In this document: piece after piece, positions 30,623 through 38,663 of the stretch
Layout: the number at the start of each line of letters is the position of its first letter
Position numbering within the stretch: the first letter of the stretch is position 1
Origin: Blastocatellia bacterium
GTDB lineage: Bacteria > Acidobacteriota > Blastocatellia > UBA7656 > JADIYM01
Assembly: GCA_016705245.1 (NCBI GenBank)
Contig: JADIYM010000021.1
Location: 1-64,000 of the forward strand
Length of the DNA stretch: 64,000 bases
Reading direction: 5' to 3'
Translations under genes and position numbers: made by a program
Notes under the pieces: generated by a model
The model's database searches: none
The model's input: only the letters and a program-made list of their open reading frames with translations
What the model was told of the DNA's origin: nothing

Positions 30623-33600
30623 GTGATCGCGCTTCTGACGGCCGGTGCAACCGGCGTCTCGGCGAGGTCTCGGTTCCGTGAAGCGAAGACTGAGCGCATG
30701 CAGGCGGCTGTCCCTTCGGGGCTTCGGATCGTCGGGTCGGCAGGCGAGACGCCTCCTGTCGTCAACGAGGGAGGTCGCATCCGGTTGTCGGTCGTCGACG
30801 AAGCTGGCGTCGAGGTGCCGGTCGAGCGTTGGAGCTCGGACAGTCCCGAGGTCGCCCGGGTGACGGGCCGCGGACTCATGAAGGGGCGGCTGTTCGGGTA
30901 CGCCACGGTTGCGGCAACGACGTCGCGGGGCGAGATCACCGAATCAGCGATCGTCGTGCGCGTCGCGCCGTCTGCCGGCAACGGTTCGAGGGGAGACACG
31001 GAGCCGGACGCGACGGGCGCAGTGTACCTGTCGAGCCCGGACGATCACGTGGTGTGGCGCTCGACCGGGGTTCGCGACCGGCTCTTTGTCGGCCGGAGGC
31101 ACGTGCCAGGATTTGCCGAAGGCGTCGGGAAGGAAGCCCGGCTGAACTCGCCGTCGGGTTTGAGTTTCGATGCGCGCCAGGGCGGGGGACTGCTGGTCGC
31201 CGACGCCGAGAACCACGTCATTCGACTCGTACGGCCCGAGGGCGCGACGTCGACGATCATCGGCGAGCCGATGACGGCGGGACGACTTGACGCCCTGGAC
31301 GCACCGGCGTCAGAGATCCGACTCGACGGGCCTCGGGGCGTAGTGGTGCTGTCAGGTGACCTGGTCGTCGCCGACACGAACAACCACCAGTTGCTCTACG
31401 TCGACCGGTCGCGCGGGCTGGTGTCGCGACTTGCGGGAGTGCCGGGGGAAGCGGGCTTTGTGGAAGGCCCCGGACTCGGCGCGCGCTTCAACCATCCGAC
31501 CGGGATTGCCGCGTCACCGGACGGCAGGCTGCTTGCGGTCGCGGATCCCGGCAACAACCGGGTGAGGCTCGTGCGACTGATGAGGGCGCCGAACGGGCGC
31601 GTCGAGGCCATTGTGTCGACGGCGGGTGTTGCATCCGCCCAGAAGGCGCGTGGCACGGGAGCGCCGTTTCGGCAGCCGGAGTCTGTGGCGTTCGATCCGA
31701 TTGGCAACCTCTATGTCATCGACGCGGACGGCGCGTCGGTGCTGACAAATCTGGGGCTTGAGACCGAGGCCCGGTCGCTTCTGGCGCAGCCCGGGACGTT
31801 TCGGGATGCGCGCATCGGTCGCGGTGAGGGGAGCGCGGGCAGTGGTGCTCGACGCGGCGGCGGTCAATCGCAGGCGAGCGCTGCTGTCGGTGACGGTGGG
31901 CGCACCGCGCATCGACGCGCTCTCGCGGACGTCGGACTCGGTTGCGGGAGGCGCGACGGTCGCAGTCGATGGCGCGAACTTCTCGCCCGACGCGGTCGTG
32001 ACGCTCGGTGACGCGAGGGTCGAGGCGCTCGAGGTCGAAGGCGCCCGCAGGATTAGGTTCGTCGTCCCGCGGCAGGGGTTCAACGGTGTGCGGACGCTTT
32101 CGGTGCGGACGCGAGGTGGACTTGCGCAGCGGGAGTTCGACATCACTCCCACCCCGTTTGCTCAACTGCAACCCGGGACGCTCGGCACCATCGGCGGAAG
32201 TATCCTTCAATCGTTCGGAGATGGGGGCAGTGCGACCGGTCCCGGCGTGACGTTTCAGGTAGGCGCAATGACGACAGATGCGGGGGGAAGCGTCCTGTGG
32301 GGCGACTTTGCGCACGTTCGGCGCGTCGATGCGGCGACTGGCGTTATCACTACCGTAGCTGGCACGGGAGTGAAGGGGTACTCAGGAGATGGAGGACCGG
32401 CCGTACTTGCGCAGCTTTCGGGTAGGAGGAGGGGCCACTGACCCCTCCGGTGCGATTTTCATCGCAGACAGTAATGCGCATCGAGTCCGTAGAGTTGATC
32501 CCCTCACCGGCACGATCGCGACGGTTGCCGGTACGGGTGAGCCGGGCTTCTCCGGCGATGGAGGACCATCCACCGAAGCGCAACTTAACGTGCCGGCGGC
32601 CCTGGCCTTCGACGGAGCTGGCGGGCTGTTGGTCGCGGAACTCGGGAACCACCGGATCCGCCGGATCGATCTTGCGAGCGGGACCATCACGACGATCGCG
32701 GGCAATGGGTCCGAAGACGTGCCGGTAGAAGGCCTACTGGCAGTCGAGTCAGGATTCGGCCGTCCCCATTATATTGCCGTCGACACGGAGAATCGGGTCT
32801 ACGTGGGACTCGGCAGCGCCACGGTGTGGCGAGTTGATGTGCGGACGGGACGTGCGTCCCATTTTGCAGGCACGGGCATACGTGGTCCAGCCGAAGTGGG
32901 AATGCCTGCCATCGACGCGGGACTCTCGCTCCTCGGACTCGCAGCGATGCCGGACGGGTCAGTTCTCTTAAGCGATGGTGCTCACGAAACGGTTTGGCAG
33001 ATCGATGCGGGTCGGGGCGTCCTCGCACGCTACGCTGGAGGTGCGGCGCGATCACACAGCCCAGATGACGGCATTGGTGACGGAGGCGCCGCTCGCCGTG
33101 CAACTCTTTCACCTGGCCACGTAGCAGCTGACGCTCTCGGCAACGTGTACATTTACGACTTCTGGGAGGGATTCAGGATCCGACGCGTGGATTCCGAGTC
33201 GGGTCGAATAGAGACATCCGCAAAGTACGCGAACTCAGAACTCGTACCAGGCGACCTTCCAACAAGCCGTCCCCTCGACCGTCGGCCCGCGATGGCAGCC
33301 GCCGGCGAATTCTACGTGATTTCTGGGCCATACGTCCTGCGGTGGAGTACCGACGATCCTGTGGCTCGCGCCGTTGCAGGGTCGGGTGCCGATACTGACG
33401 ACGGTGACGGAGGTCCTGCGACCGAGGCCGGGCTTGCCGGTCTGCAAGGGGTCGCCCCCGATCCGCGTGGCGGTTTCTTCATCGCGACTTCTGGCGGCGC
33501 CCGTATTCGTCATGTCGACCCGGGTGGGATCATCAGGACCGTTGCCGGCACGGGAGAGAGCGGTAACGACGGGGACGGCGGCGCAGCGACAGAAGCCCAC

Positions 33601-34248
33601 ATCCAGTGCGGTGGCGTGGCAGTTGATTCGGCGGGGTTCATCTATTTCACACAACCAGCGGACCTTAACACAGGCGAGCAAACCACGATCCGGCGAGTCG
33701 ACCCTGGCACGGGTCGAATCGAGGCGTTTGCCGGCTCGGGCGAACTTGATGGACCGCTCGGAGATGGAGGCGATGCGCTCGCCGCGAGTTTCCGTGTCGA
33801 CCAGATTGCCGTGGAACCCGACGGCGATGTCTATATCGCTGATACCTGGCACCGTCGCATCCGTCGCATTTCTCGAGACACGCGCATCATTACGACAGTT
33901 GCCGGAAACGGAGAGGCCGCAACTCCGGATACTGTGCACGATGGAGCAGGTGCAACCTCCGCTTCGATAAGTACCCAACTGGGCTTCGGCTTCGATGGCG
34001 ACGGACGTCTTGTCATCGTTACCTCAAGTGGAAACAGCGGGACTGATCAAATAATGAGTCGTGTCATCCGAGTCGAGGATGGGCTCCTTCACGTCATCAG
34101 TGAACATCTGATAGGCGAGTCACCCGATGGCAGTCCGCTGGCGTCGGCAAGGTTCAGAAGCCCCTTTCTCGTCGGGGTCCTTGGCGACGGATCGCTGGTG
34201 ATCCATGAAGGCCTGGTCCTGCGTGTTGCTCGCGGACCCTTGCTCTGA
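30623..34248 (+). CDS. Secreted NHL-repeat / IPT-domain propeller protein, two frameshifts as read
   Basis: About 1200 codons. The first open start is GTG 30623 (VIALLTAGATGVSARS, signal peptide); an ATG at 30577 would fit better if one base is missing near 30615. An Ig-like Big domain (IRLSVVDEAGVEVPVERWSS) is followed by many NHL blades with the cycle GxLLVADAENHVIRLV, ADTNNHQLLYV, ADPGNNRVRLV, then an IPT/TIG Ig fold (VDGANFSPDAVVTLGD) and a second long NHL series with VAGTGEPGFSGDGGPSTEAQ and IADTWHRRIRRI motifs. NHL propellers bind proteins or polysaccharides. Frame slips occur near 31800 and 32410. It lies exactly between direct repeats A and B. Confidence 0.8.
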
Positions 34249-34549
34249 AGGTGACTCGTAACGGTTCCTGCTCGGTGCCTCGAAACGGTCTATGGCCAAA
34301 GGCATCCGAAAGACGAGCTGCCCGGATCGACACTCACCCCGACTCGACTGCATGCATTGCATGCGCCGAAGTATCTCCGGAGCACTTCATCACGGCCTCG
34401 GCTGCAATGTGGAGCGCCAGGAGCGATGCGACTTGCGAGGGTGAGGCTTCGAGTGTCGGTCCACAATGGAATCACGCCGTCCTCAGGCCAGCCACGTCTC
34501 AGTGGTAATCCCTGTCCCCGAGTGATGCGTCCGCGCCAACGTCTTCCAG

Positions 34550-34697
34550 ACTGGCCGAGGCGTTCGGCGCGCGTGAGGTTCGAGGCTACGCGCCGGAACT
34601 CTTCGTAGGACAAGGCAAAGTCCTGTTCGCGAGCGGCGGCGTCGCCTCCTCGGCTGCGTTCGAGGAGGACCGTGATGTCGCTTGGGGTGGCGGGCAT
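34550..34697 (-). pseudogene. Truncated ECF sigma factor gene (first ~49 codons)
   Basis: Encodes MPATPSDITVLLERSRGGDA then AREQDFALSYEEFRRVASNL and TRAERLGQ, matching the N-terminus of the sigma factor at 29657-30256 with a handful of substitutions, then runs into unrelated sequence. Without regions 2.3-4 it cannot be a sigma factor. Its leader is preserved as well as the coding part. Confidence 0.85.
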
Positions 34698-34775
34698 GAC
34701 GATCTTGCCTATCGGCCTGGAATGCTGGTGGCCGGGGCGATAGTAGCAGATTGGGGCGGAGTTTGAGCTTTGCAC

Positions 34776-34895
34776 ATTGCGCGAGCGCCTTGGAGTGCGG
34801 CGAGTATCGCCGCTTTGGACGATGCCTACGGTGAGCACTTCATTCGATGACATCAAAGCGGCGATTCACGCCGCACTCCAAGGCGCTTCGCGCAA
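34776..34895. repeat. REPIN-like palindrome, copy 8
   Basis: Diverged arms (GTGCGGCGAGTATCGCCGCTTTGG / CAAAGCGGCGATTCACGCCGC) and a longer unique loop. It occupies, within direct repeat B, the slot taken by a different palindrome in repeat A. Confidence 0.88.
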
Positions 34896-34896
34896 G

Positions 34897-34941
34897 AAAA
34901 GACGAGAGCCCGTTGGCCGGATGGCGCAACGGGCTCTCGTC
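34897..34941 (-). terminator. Rho-independent terminator of the metalloprotease gene
   Basis: On the minus strand a perfect 14-bp stem (GACGAGAGCCCGTT / AACGGGCTCTCGTC) with a 13-base loop is followed by TTTTCTT, 35 bases after the protease stop. Confidence 0.85.
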
Positions 34942-34975
34942 TTGGCGGAAGACTCCGCAGGGGCCGAAAGGAGGT

Positions 34976-35996
34976 TTACTTGTTGAAGCGATAGGTCGTG
35001 AACATCGAGTCCATCCGCGCGTCCTGAGCCAGCCGTGAACAGGAACATGCAGGAGTCGGTGGTGTAGTCCATGAAGTTCGTGATCGGGTCGCTGCCAGGA
35101 AAGCGCGAACCGGTGCAAGTGTCTCGTCCAGTCGGGCAGCCGGAGGCGGGAGACCTCTCCGCGGGGGTGTCACACACCCGATCGCCGCCTGTCGCCTGAC
35201 GCGCGCATCCGCCTTGGAACGTGTGGTAAAGACCCATCCAGTGACCGACTTCATGCGTTCCCGTGTCACCCAGGTTGTATGGCGCGGCCGATCCGCCTGG
35301 GGCGAGGACAACAGGAGCACAACTCCGTCTTTCGTCGGAGCCGATGCGTAACTACTAGGGAATGTCGCCCAGCCGAGAATTCCGCCTGACGGGTTTGCCG
35401 AATAGATATTCAGGTCATCAGCCGTGCCTTGGTGCAGTGCAGCCTTCATACTGCCGTTCCGCTGAAGCCGACTGCCAGGTTCAGCTGAACCAGGTCGTCT
35501 GGTGGTTGTATCCACGGCAACGAGGTTGAAGTTCCATGCCCACGGAGCAAGTGCGGCGTTCAGAACGTTTATCTGATCGTTGATCATCGTCGTGGAAATA
35601 TCGCCATTGGCGATGCCGGTTCCCTTGTTGATGACGTGAAAATAGACATTGACCGTGGCGCCAGTTACGGCGACCTTGTTTGAGGTCGCGACGCGATCCT
35701 GGAAATCCGCTTCCATGGCTTCAATCGTTCTGTCATCGAGATTCGAGCCACAGCGCCGGCCGGAATCGATAAATGCTTTCTCGTTCGCAAACTCCGTTCC
35801 CTCAACCCACGTGAACGGCATCGAGTCATCGGGATTGAGCTCAACGTCGGTTGCCCAATCGGATCCGGCATTCCGTCCCTTGGGGACATGTGTCCTGCTG
35901 CGCCATCGCCGACGAGCTGATTCCGACTGCCGGAGCATTCCGGGCGACCGAGAGGGCGATCGCTGCGTTCGTGGTGATCTTCCGCCAAGAAGTCAT
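34976..35996 (-). CDS. Secreted pappalysin-like M43 zinc metalloprotease, frameshifted as read
   Basis: About 340 codons once joined. ATG 35996 has GGAG seven bases upstream and starts MTSWRKITTNAAIALSVARN then APAVGISSSAMAQQDTCP, a signal peptide. The next frame carries TVNVYFHVINKG, DDLNIYSANPSGGILGWATF and KDGVVLL, then another gives THEVGHWMGLYHTFQGGC with the HExxHxxGxxH zinc site, CDTPAE, and TNFMDYTTDSCMFLFT with the Met-turn (FMDY). The last codons return to the first frame (MDSMFTTYRFNK). At least three slips, near 35870, 35310 and 35030. Family members cleave extracellular proteins; conserved cysteines (GGC, VCD, SGC, DTC, DSC) are as in M43B. A terminator follows. Confidence 0.85.
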
Positions 35997-35999
35997 CTT

Positions 36000-36335
36000 T
36001 TTTCTCCGTGCTTACGAGGGTGTTTGTCGTGAATCGACGAACTTGACTAATACAAGCGGTGTGCCAGAGTGAAAATACTCGGCGAACGAGCACAACTACC
36101 TTCGTAAACTATTGCAAATAGTAGGCTATATGGTACTAATTGATACTCTGGACAATTCGCCCCACATTTTCGACAAGTAGCAAGCAAGTTGACAGTCGGA
36201 AAGTGAAGTTGTTGAAAACACAGGTAGTTGATGGCTGTGAAGAGGATTAGGCAACGTCAAGCTGATTGACAGCGCCCGGTTGTGGCCATAGTTGACAACT
36301 TGGGGAGTTGTGACCCGTTTCGTTCTTACAAGGGT
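36000..36335. other. AT-richer intergenic stretch, no gene seen
   Basis: Locally about half A+T against roughly one third around it (for example AACTATTGCAAATAGTAGGC, TTGACAGTCGGAAAG). It probably carries the promoter for the protease and the divergent membrane protein. I see no ORF with protein-like composition on either strand. Confidence 0.5.
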
Positions 36336-36339
36336 AGAC

Positions 36340-36426
36340 TCGGTGCCTCCGTGTCTCGGCGTCTCCGTGTGCGAAGCTCATAAGACGCTTCGCACACGGA
36401 GACGCCGAGACACGGAGGCGCCGAGA
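36340..36426. repeat. Inverted repeat, 'TCCGTGTCTCGG' family, copy 2
   Basis: CTCCGTGTCTCGGCGTCTCCGT GTGCGAAG / CTTCGCACACGGAGACGCCG AGACACGGAG with loop CTCATAAGACG; near-perfect 38-base arms. Twenty-five bases before the next start codon. Confidence 0.88.
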
Positions 36427-36451
36427 ACAGTCCGGTGTACCATCGGCGACG

Positions 36452-36835
36452 ATGGGCACTGGGAAGTCATCAATTCGTGGCGTGTACTTCGTCCTTCAGG
36501 GAGCAGGCGTCGCCGTCTGGTGGGCGGTGATGTTCCACCATCCATCGGCGCTGTGGCACTTCCTGCCGTCGAACATGCCGGTCGAAGCACTGACGGCGTT
36601 CCTCCCGGCCGACGTGCTGTTCGCCGCCGGGTCGTTCGTTGCTGCGTGGCTCGCGTTTCAATCGCATCCCGGCGAGCGGCTCGCGGCCTGGTTCGTTGCG
36701 GGAGCGGCCTTCAACGCGACGTTATGGTGCATCGGGATCTGGTGGCTGACCGGCGAGGCGTTTGCCGGCGTCGTCTGCATGCTCCCGTGCGCCGTCGCGA
36801 GCGTCGCGTGCGCGGTGTGGGCGAGTCGGTCGTGA
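36452..36835 (+). CDS. Small integral membrane protein (127 aa)
   Basis: ATG 36452 (MGTGKSSIRGVYFVLQGAGV). Four hydrophobic spans are visible: the start to WAVMFHH, LPADVLFAAGSFVAAWLAFQ, LAAWFVAGAAFNATLWCIGI and FAGVVCMLPCAVASVACAVW. Overlaps the next gene in a GTGA arrangement, so the two are translationally coupled. Family not recognised; probably works with the methyltransferase-like neighbour. Confidence 0.7.
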   Translation: MGTGKSSIRGVYFVLQGAGVAVWWAVMFHHPSALWHFLPSNMPVEALTAFLPADVLFAAGSFVAAWLAFQSHPGERLAAWFVAGAAFNATLWCIGIWWLTGEAFAGVVCMLPCAVASVACAVWASRS

Positions 36836-37556
36836 CGGCCGGGTTCCGCGTCGCGCGCGAGGCGTCTCCCGCGTGGAACCTCGCCAAGACTTTCGCTCAG
36901 ATCGTCGTCTTCTGGTCGACGTTCCTTTACGTACTGCCGGCGGGGATGCGGTGGGTCGAAGCTGCTATCGGTGTGGCGCCGGTGACGTTACGTGGACAGT
37001 GGGCTGTCGGCGTCGCGCTTTTTCTCGCTTGCAGTGCGCTCGGAATCTGGAGCGCCGTGACGATGGCGTGGCGTGGCGGAGGGACTCCGCTGCCGGTCGA
37101 CCGCGGCGGATGGTGATCTCGGGGCCGTACCGGTTCATTCGCAATCCGATGGCGCTCGCCGGGCTGGGTCAAGGGATGGCGGTGGCGATTGCGACGGGAT
37201 CGTGGTTGACGGTTGCGTACGTGCTGGCAGGTGGGTTGATGTGGAACGGGATAGCCAGGCCGCTCGAGGAGGCGGACCTGCGCGAGCGGTTCGGAGTGGA
37301 GTTCGAGGCGTATTGTCGCGAGGTTAAGTGCTGGTGGCCGCGGCTGGAGTCCCCGTCCTGTTTGACCCAGAACCCCGAGCGCAGCGAGGGGCGTTTGAGC
37401 GCTCGAGCTGGTGGTGGCGGACGCAATCGGATCGGGTGTGCGGTACAACCACTTGGCGGGAGATGCAAAGCCGGCCGCTCACTGCGTTCGCGGTTCCGGG
37501 ACTTGCGGTCGGGAGAGCGGTCCACGTCGGCCGCGGGCCGACCCGGAAATTCCTGA
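36832..37556 (+). CDS. Isoprenylcysteine carboxyl methyltransferase-like (ICMT/PEMT) membrane protein, frameshifted
   Basis: GTG 36832 overlaps the upstream stop. Hydrophobic spans (IVVFWSTFLYVLPAGMRWVE, VALFLACSALGIWSAVTMAW) precede the family signature after a frame slip near 37105: GPYRFIRNPMALAGLGQGMA, GSWLTVAYVLAGGLMWNG, then EEADLRERFGVEFEAYCREV and WWPR, the SAM-binding C-terminal block of ICMT/PEMT-type enzymes. Beyond WWPRLESP the frame runs into the repeat (TQNPERSEGRLSARAG) and ends at 37556, so the natural stop may have been overwritten by repeat insertion. Substrate unknown. Confidence 0.75.
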
Positions 37557-37700
37557 GCGCAGCGGAGCCGGCCGGCTGCTGAGCGCCTTACGTCGATGGT
37601 GGGCCAGATGCAAGCGCATCGGGCGTGCGGTACACCACTGGTCGGGGGAGATGGCGTGGGCCGCTCCAGCTGCGTTCGCGGTTCTGGCACTGCGACCGCG
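37361..37700. repeat. Repeat cluster: half-copy of 'CCCAGAACCC' family plus imperfect direct repeat
   Basis: GACCCAGAACCCCGAGCGCAGCGAGGGG (37367 on) is one arm of the palindrome at 45420-45565. Further on, an approximately 80-base segment (ATCGGGTGTGCGGTACAACCAC ... GCGTTCGCGGTTCCGG, 37430-37498) recurs as CATCGGGCGTGCGGTACACC ACTGG ... GCGTTCGCGGTTCTGG (37617-37687). Several GGCCGGC cores recall the repeat at 8366. Confidence 0.6.
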
Positions 37701-37716
37701 GAGCCGGAGCAGCCGA

Positions 37717-38061
37717 TCACCGCAGCCGCGCGACCAGCGCGATCAGTCCAACAACCGCGCCCCACACCGCAAACCCCACAGCAATCGCCGCCGGAAACGC
37801 CCACCTCGCCCTCAGCGCCAGCCAGCACGCCGCGACGAACGCCATCGTCGCCAGCAGCCCCACCAGCATCGACTTCACGAACTCAGCCGTCTGCCCGTGA
37901 TCCCCTCCCGTCGCCGAAAACACGATCCACGCCGCCAGCGGGATCGCGAGCGGCATTACCGACAGGATCGCCGCCGCGGCCCGCGACCGCTCCTGTATGA
38001 CCGCCACCAGGATTATCACGACGACCGAGATGACGACCGGCACGACCTTCTGCGCCGTCAC
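37717..38061 (-). CDS. DUF3147/GlpM-like small membrane protein
   Basis: 114 residues from GTG 38061 (VTAQKVVPVVISVVVIILVA). Four membrane spans with the family pattern VIQERSRAAAAILSVMPLAI, WIVFSATGGDHGQTAEFVKS, MLVGLLATMAFVAACWLALR and FPAAIAVGFAVWGAVVGLIA. GlpM-like proteins are poorly characterised. The frame stays open further upstream but there runs into the low-complexity patch, so the true N-terminus may lie in damaged sequence. Confidence 0.65.
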   Translation of the reverse strand: MTAQKVVPVVISVVVIILVAVIQERSRAAAAILSVMPLAIPLAAWIVFSATGGDHGQTAEFVKSMLVGLLATMAFVAACWLALRARWAFPAAIAVGFAVWGAVVGLIALVARLR

Positions 38062-38094
38062 GCCGGTCGCCGCCCCGCCCGCGATGGCCCGCAA

Positions 38095-38430
38095 TGGCGA
38101 GGGAGAAACAAACCGGGAAGAAAAAAACCAGAAAGGGGGAAAAACCGGAAAAAAAAAAAAAAAAAAAAAAAGAAACCGAACAAAGGCGGGGGGCACCACC
38201 GGGGCCAAGGCACCACCGGGGCCCAACCGGCCCCCGGGGCACGGCAAAAACAAGGGCCAGCAAACCAAAGAGGAATATCACTATCAGGAAGGGGAGAAAA
38301 CCGGGGGGGGGTGTGGCGCAGGGGGGGTTTTTAAACGGCCGGGAATCTGGGGGGGGGGGGTTTATGGGGGCCCCCCCGGGGGGGGGCTTTCCCGCGGGGG
38401 GGCCGGGGGGCGGAAGTTTCTATGGGGGGG
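38095..38430. other. Anomalous low-complexity patch (A and G homopolymers, almost no T)
   Basis: Contains a 23-base A run at 38149-38171, G runs of 6-13 bases at 38308-38420, and only about four T between 38095 and 38290. Coding signals die on both sides: the DUF3147-like gene entering from the left and a fragment leaving to the right. It reads like low-quality base calls or a bad contig join rather than a genomic feature. Confidence 0.7.
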
Positions 38431-38433
38431 TGC

Positions 38434-38518
38434 GCGATACGACGATCAGCGCGAGATCGCCGCGGTGGAGAAGAGACGTCGTCCTTTCCGAAACATTGAG
38501 GACCTCGGATTCGAGTAG
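38434..38518 (+). pseudogene. Possible 3' end of an unidentified gene
   Basis: Frame RYDDQREIAAVEKRRRPFRN IEDLGFE ends at a TAG at 38516. The hydrophilic sequence is protein-like, but everything 5' of it is the anomalous patch. Orientation and reality are uncertain. Confidence 0.3.
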
Positions 38519-38571
38519 TGGCGCGATGAGGCGTGTGCACCTAGGGTGGCATGGAAGGAAGCAGGGAGAAA

Positions 38572-38622
38572 GAGGGCTTCGCGTACGGAGAGCACAGAGC
38601 AACAGAGAGCACGGAGCCGGGA
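38572..38622. repeat. 'CAGAGAGCAC' family, copy 2 (degenerate)
   Basis: GGCTTCGCGTACGGAGAGCACAG followed by AACAGAGAGCACGGAG: same words as at 3195 (GGCTTCGCGTACAGAGAGCAC), including the GGCTTCGCGTAC prefix, but in direct rather than inverted arrangement. Confidence 0.55.
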
Positions 38623-38663
38623 TTCACGATGCTCTACACAGGCGGCGCTATACTCGCCGGGCT

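Larger units (their letters stand above)
34550..34945. repeat. Direct repeat B: truncated sigma 5' end, leader, REPIN and terminator
   Basis: Same block order and orientation as 30110-30510, at about 88 percent identity over the sigma part. B is 4.44 kb to the right, and the NHL gene fills the interval. Homology begins abruptly at the word TGGCCGAGGCGTTCGG, so the rest of the sigma gene was lost here. The 34249-34549 stretch to the left shows no gene or repeat that I can recognise. Confidence 0.78.
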
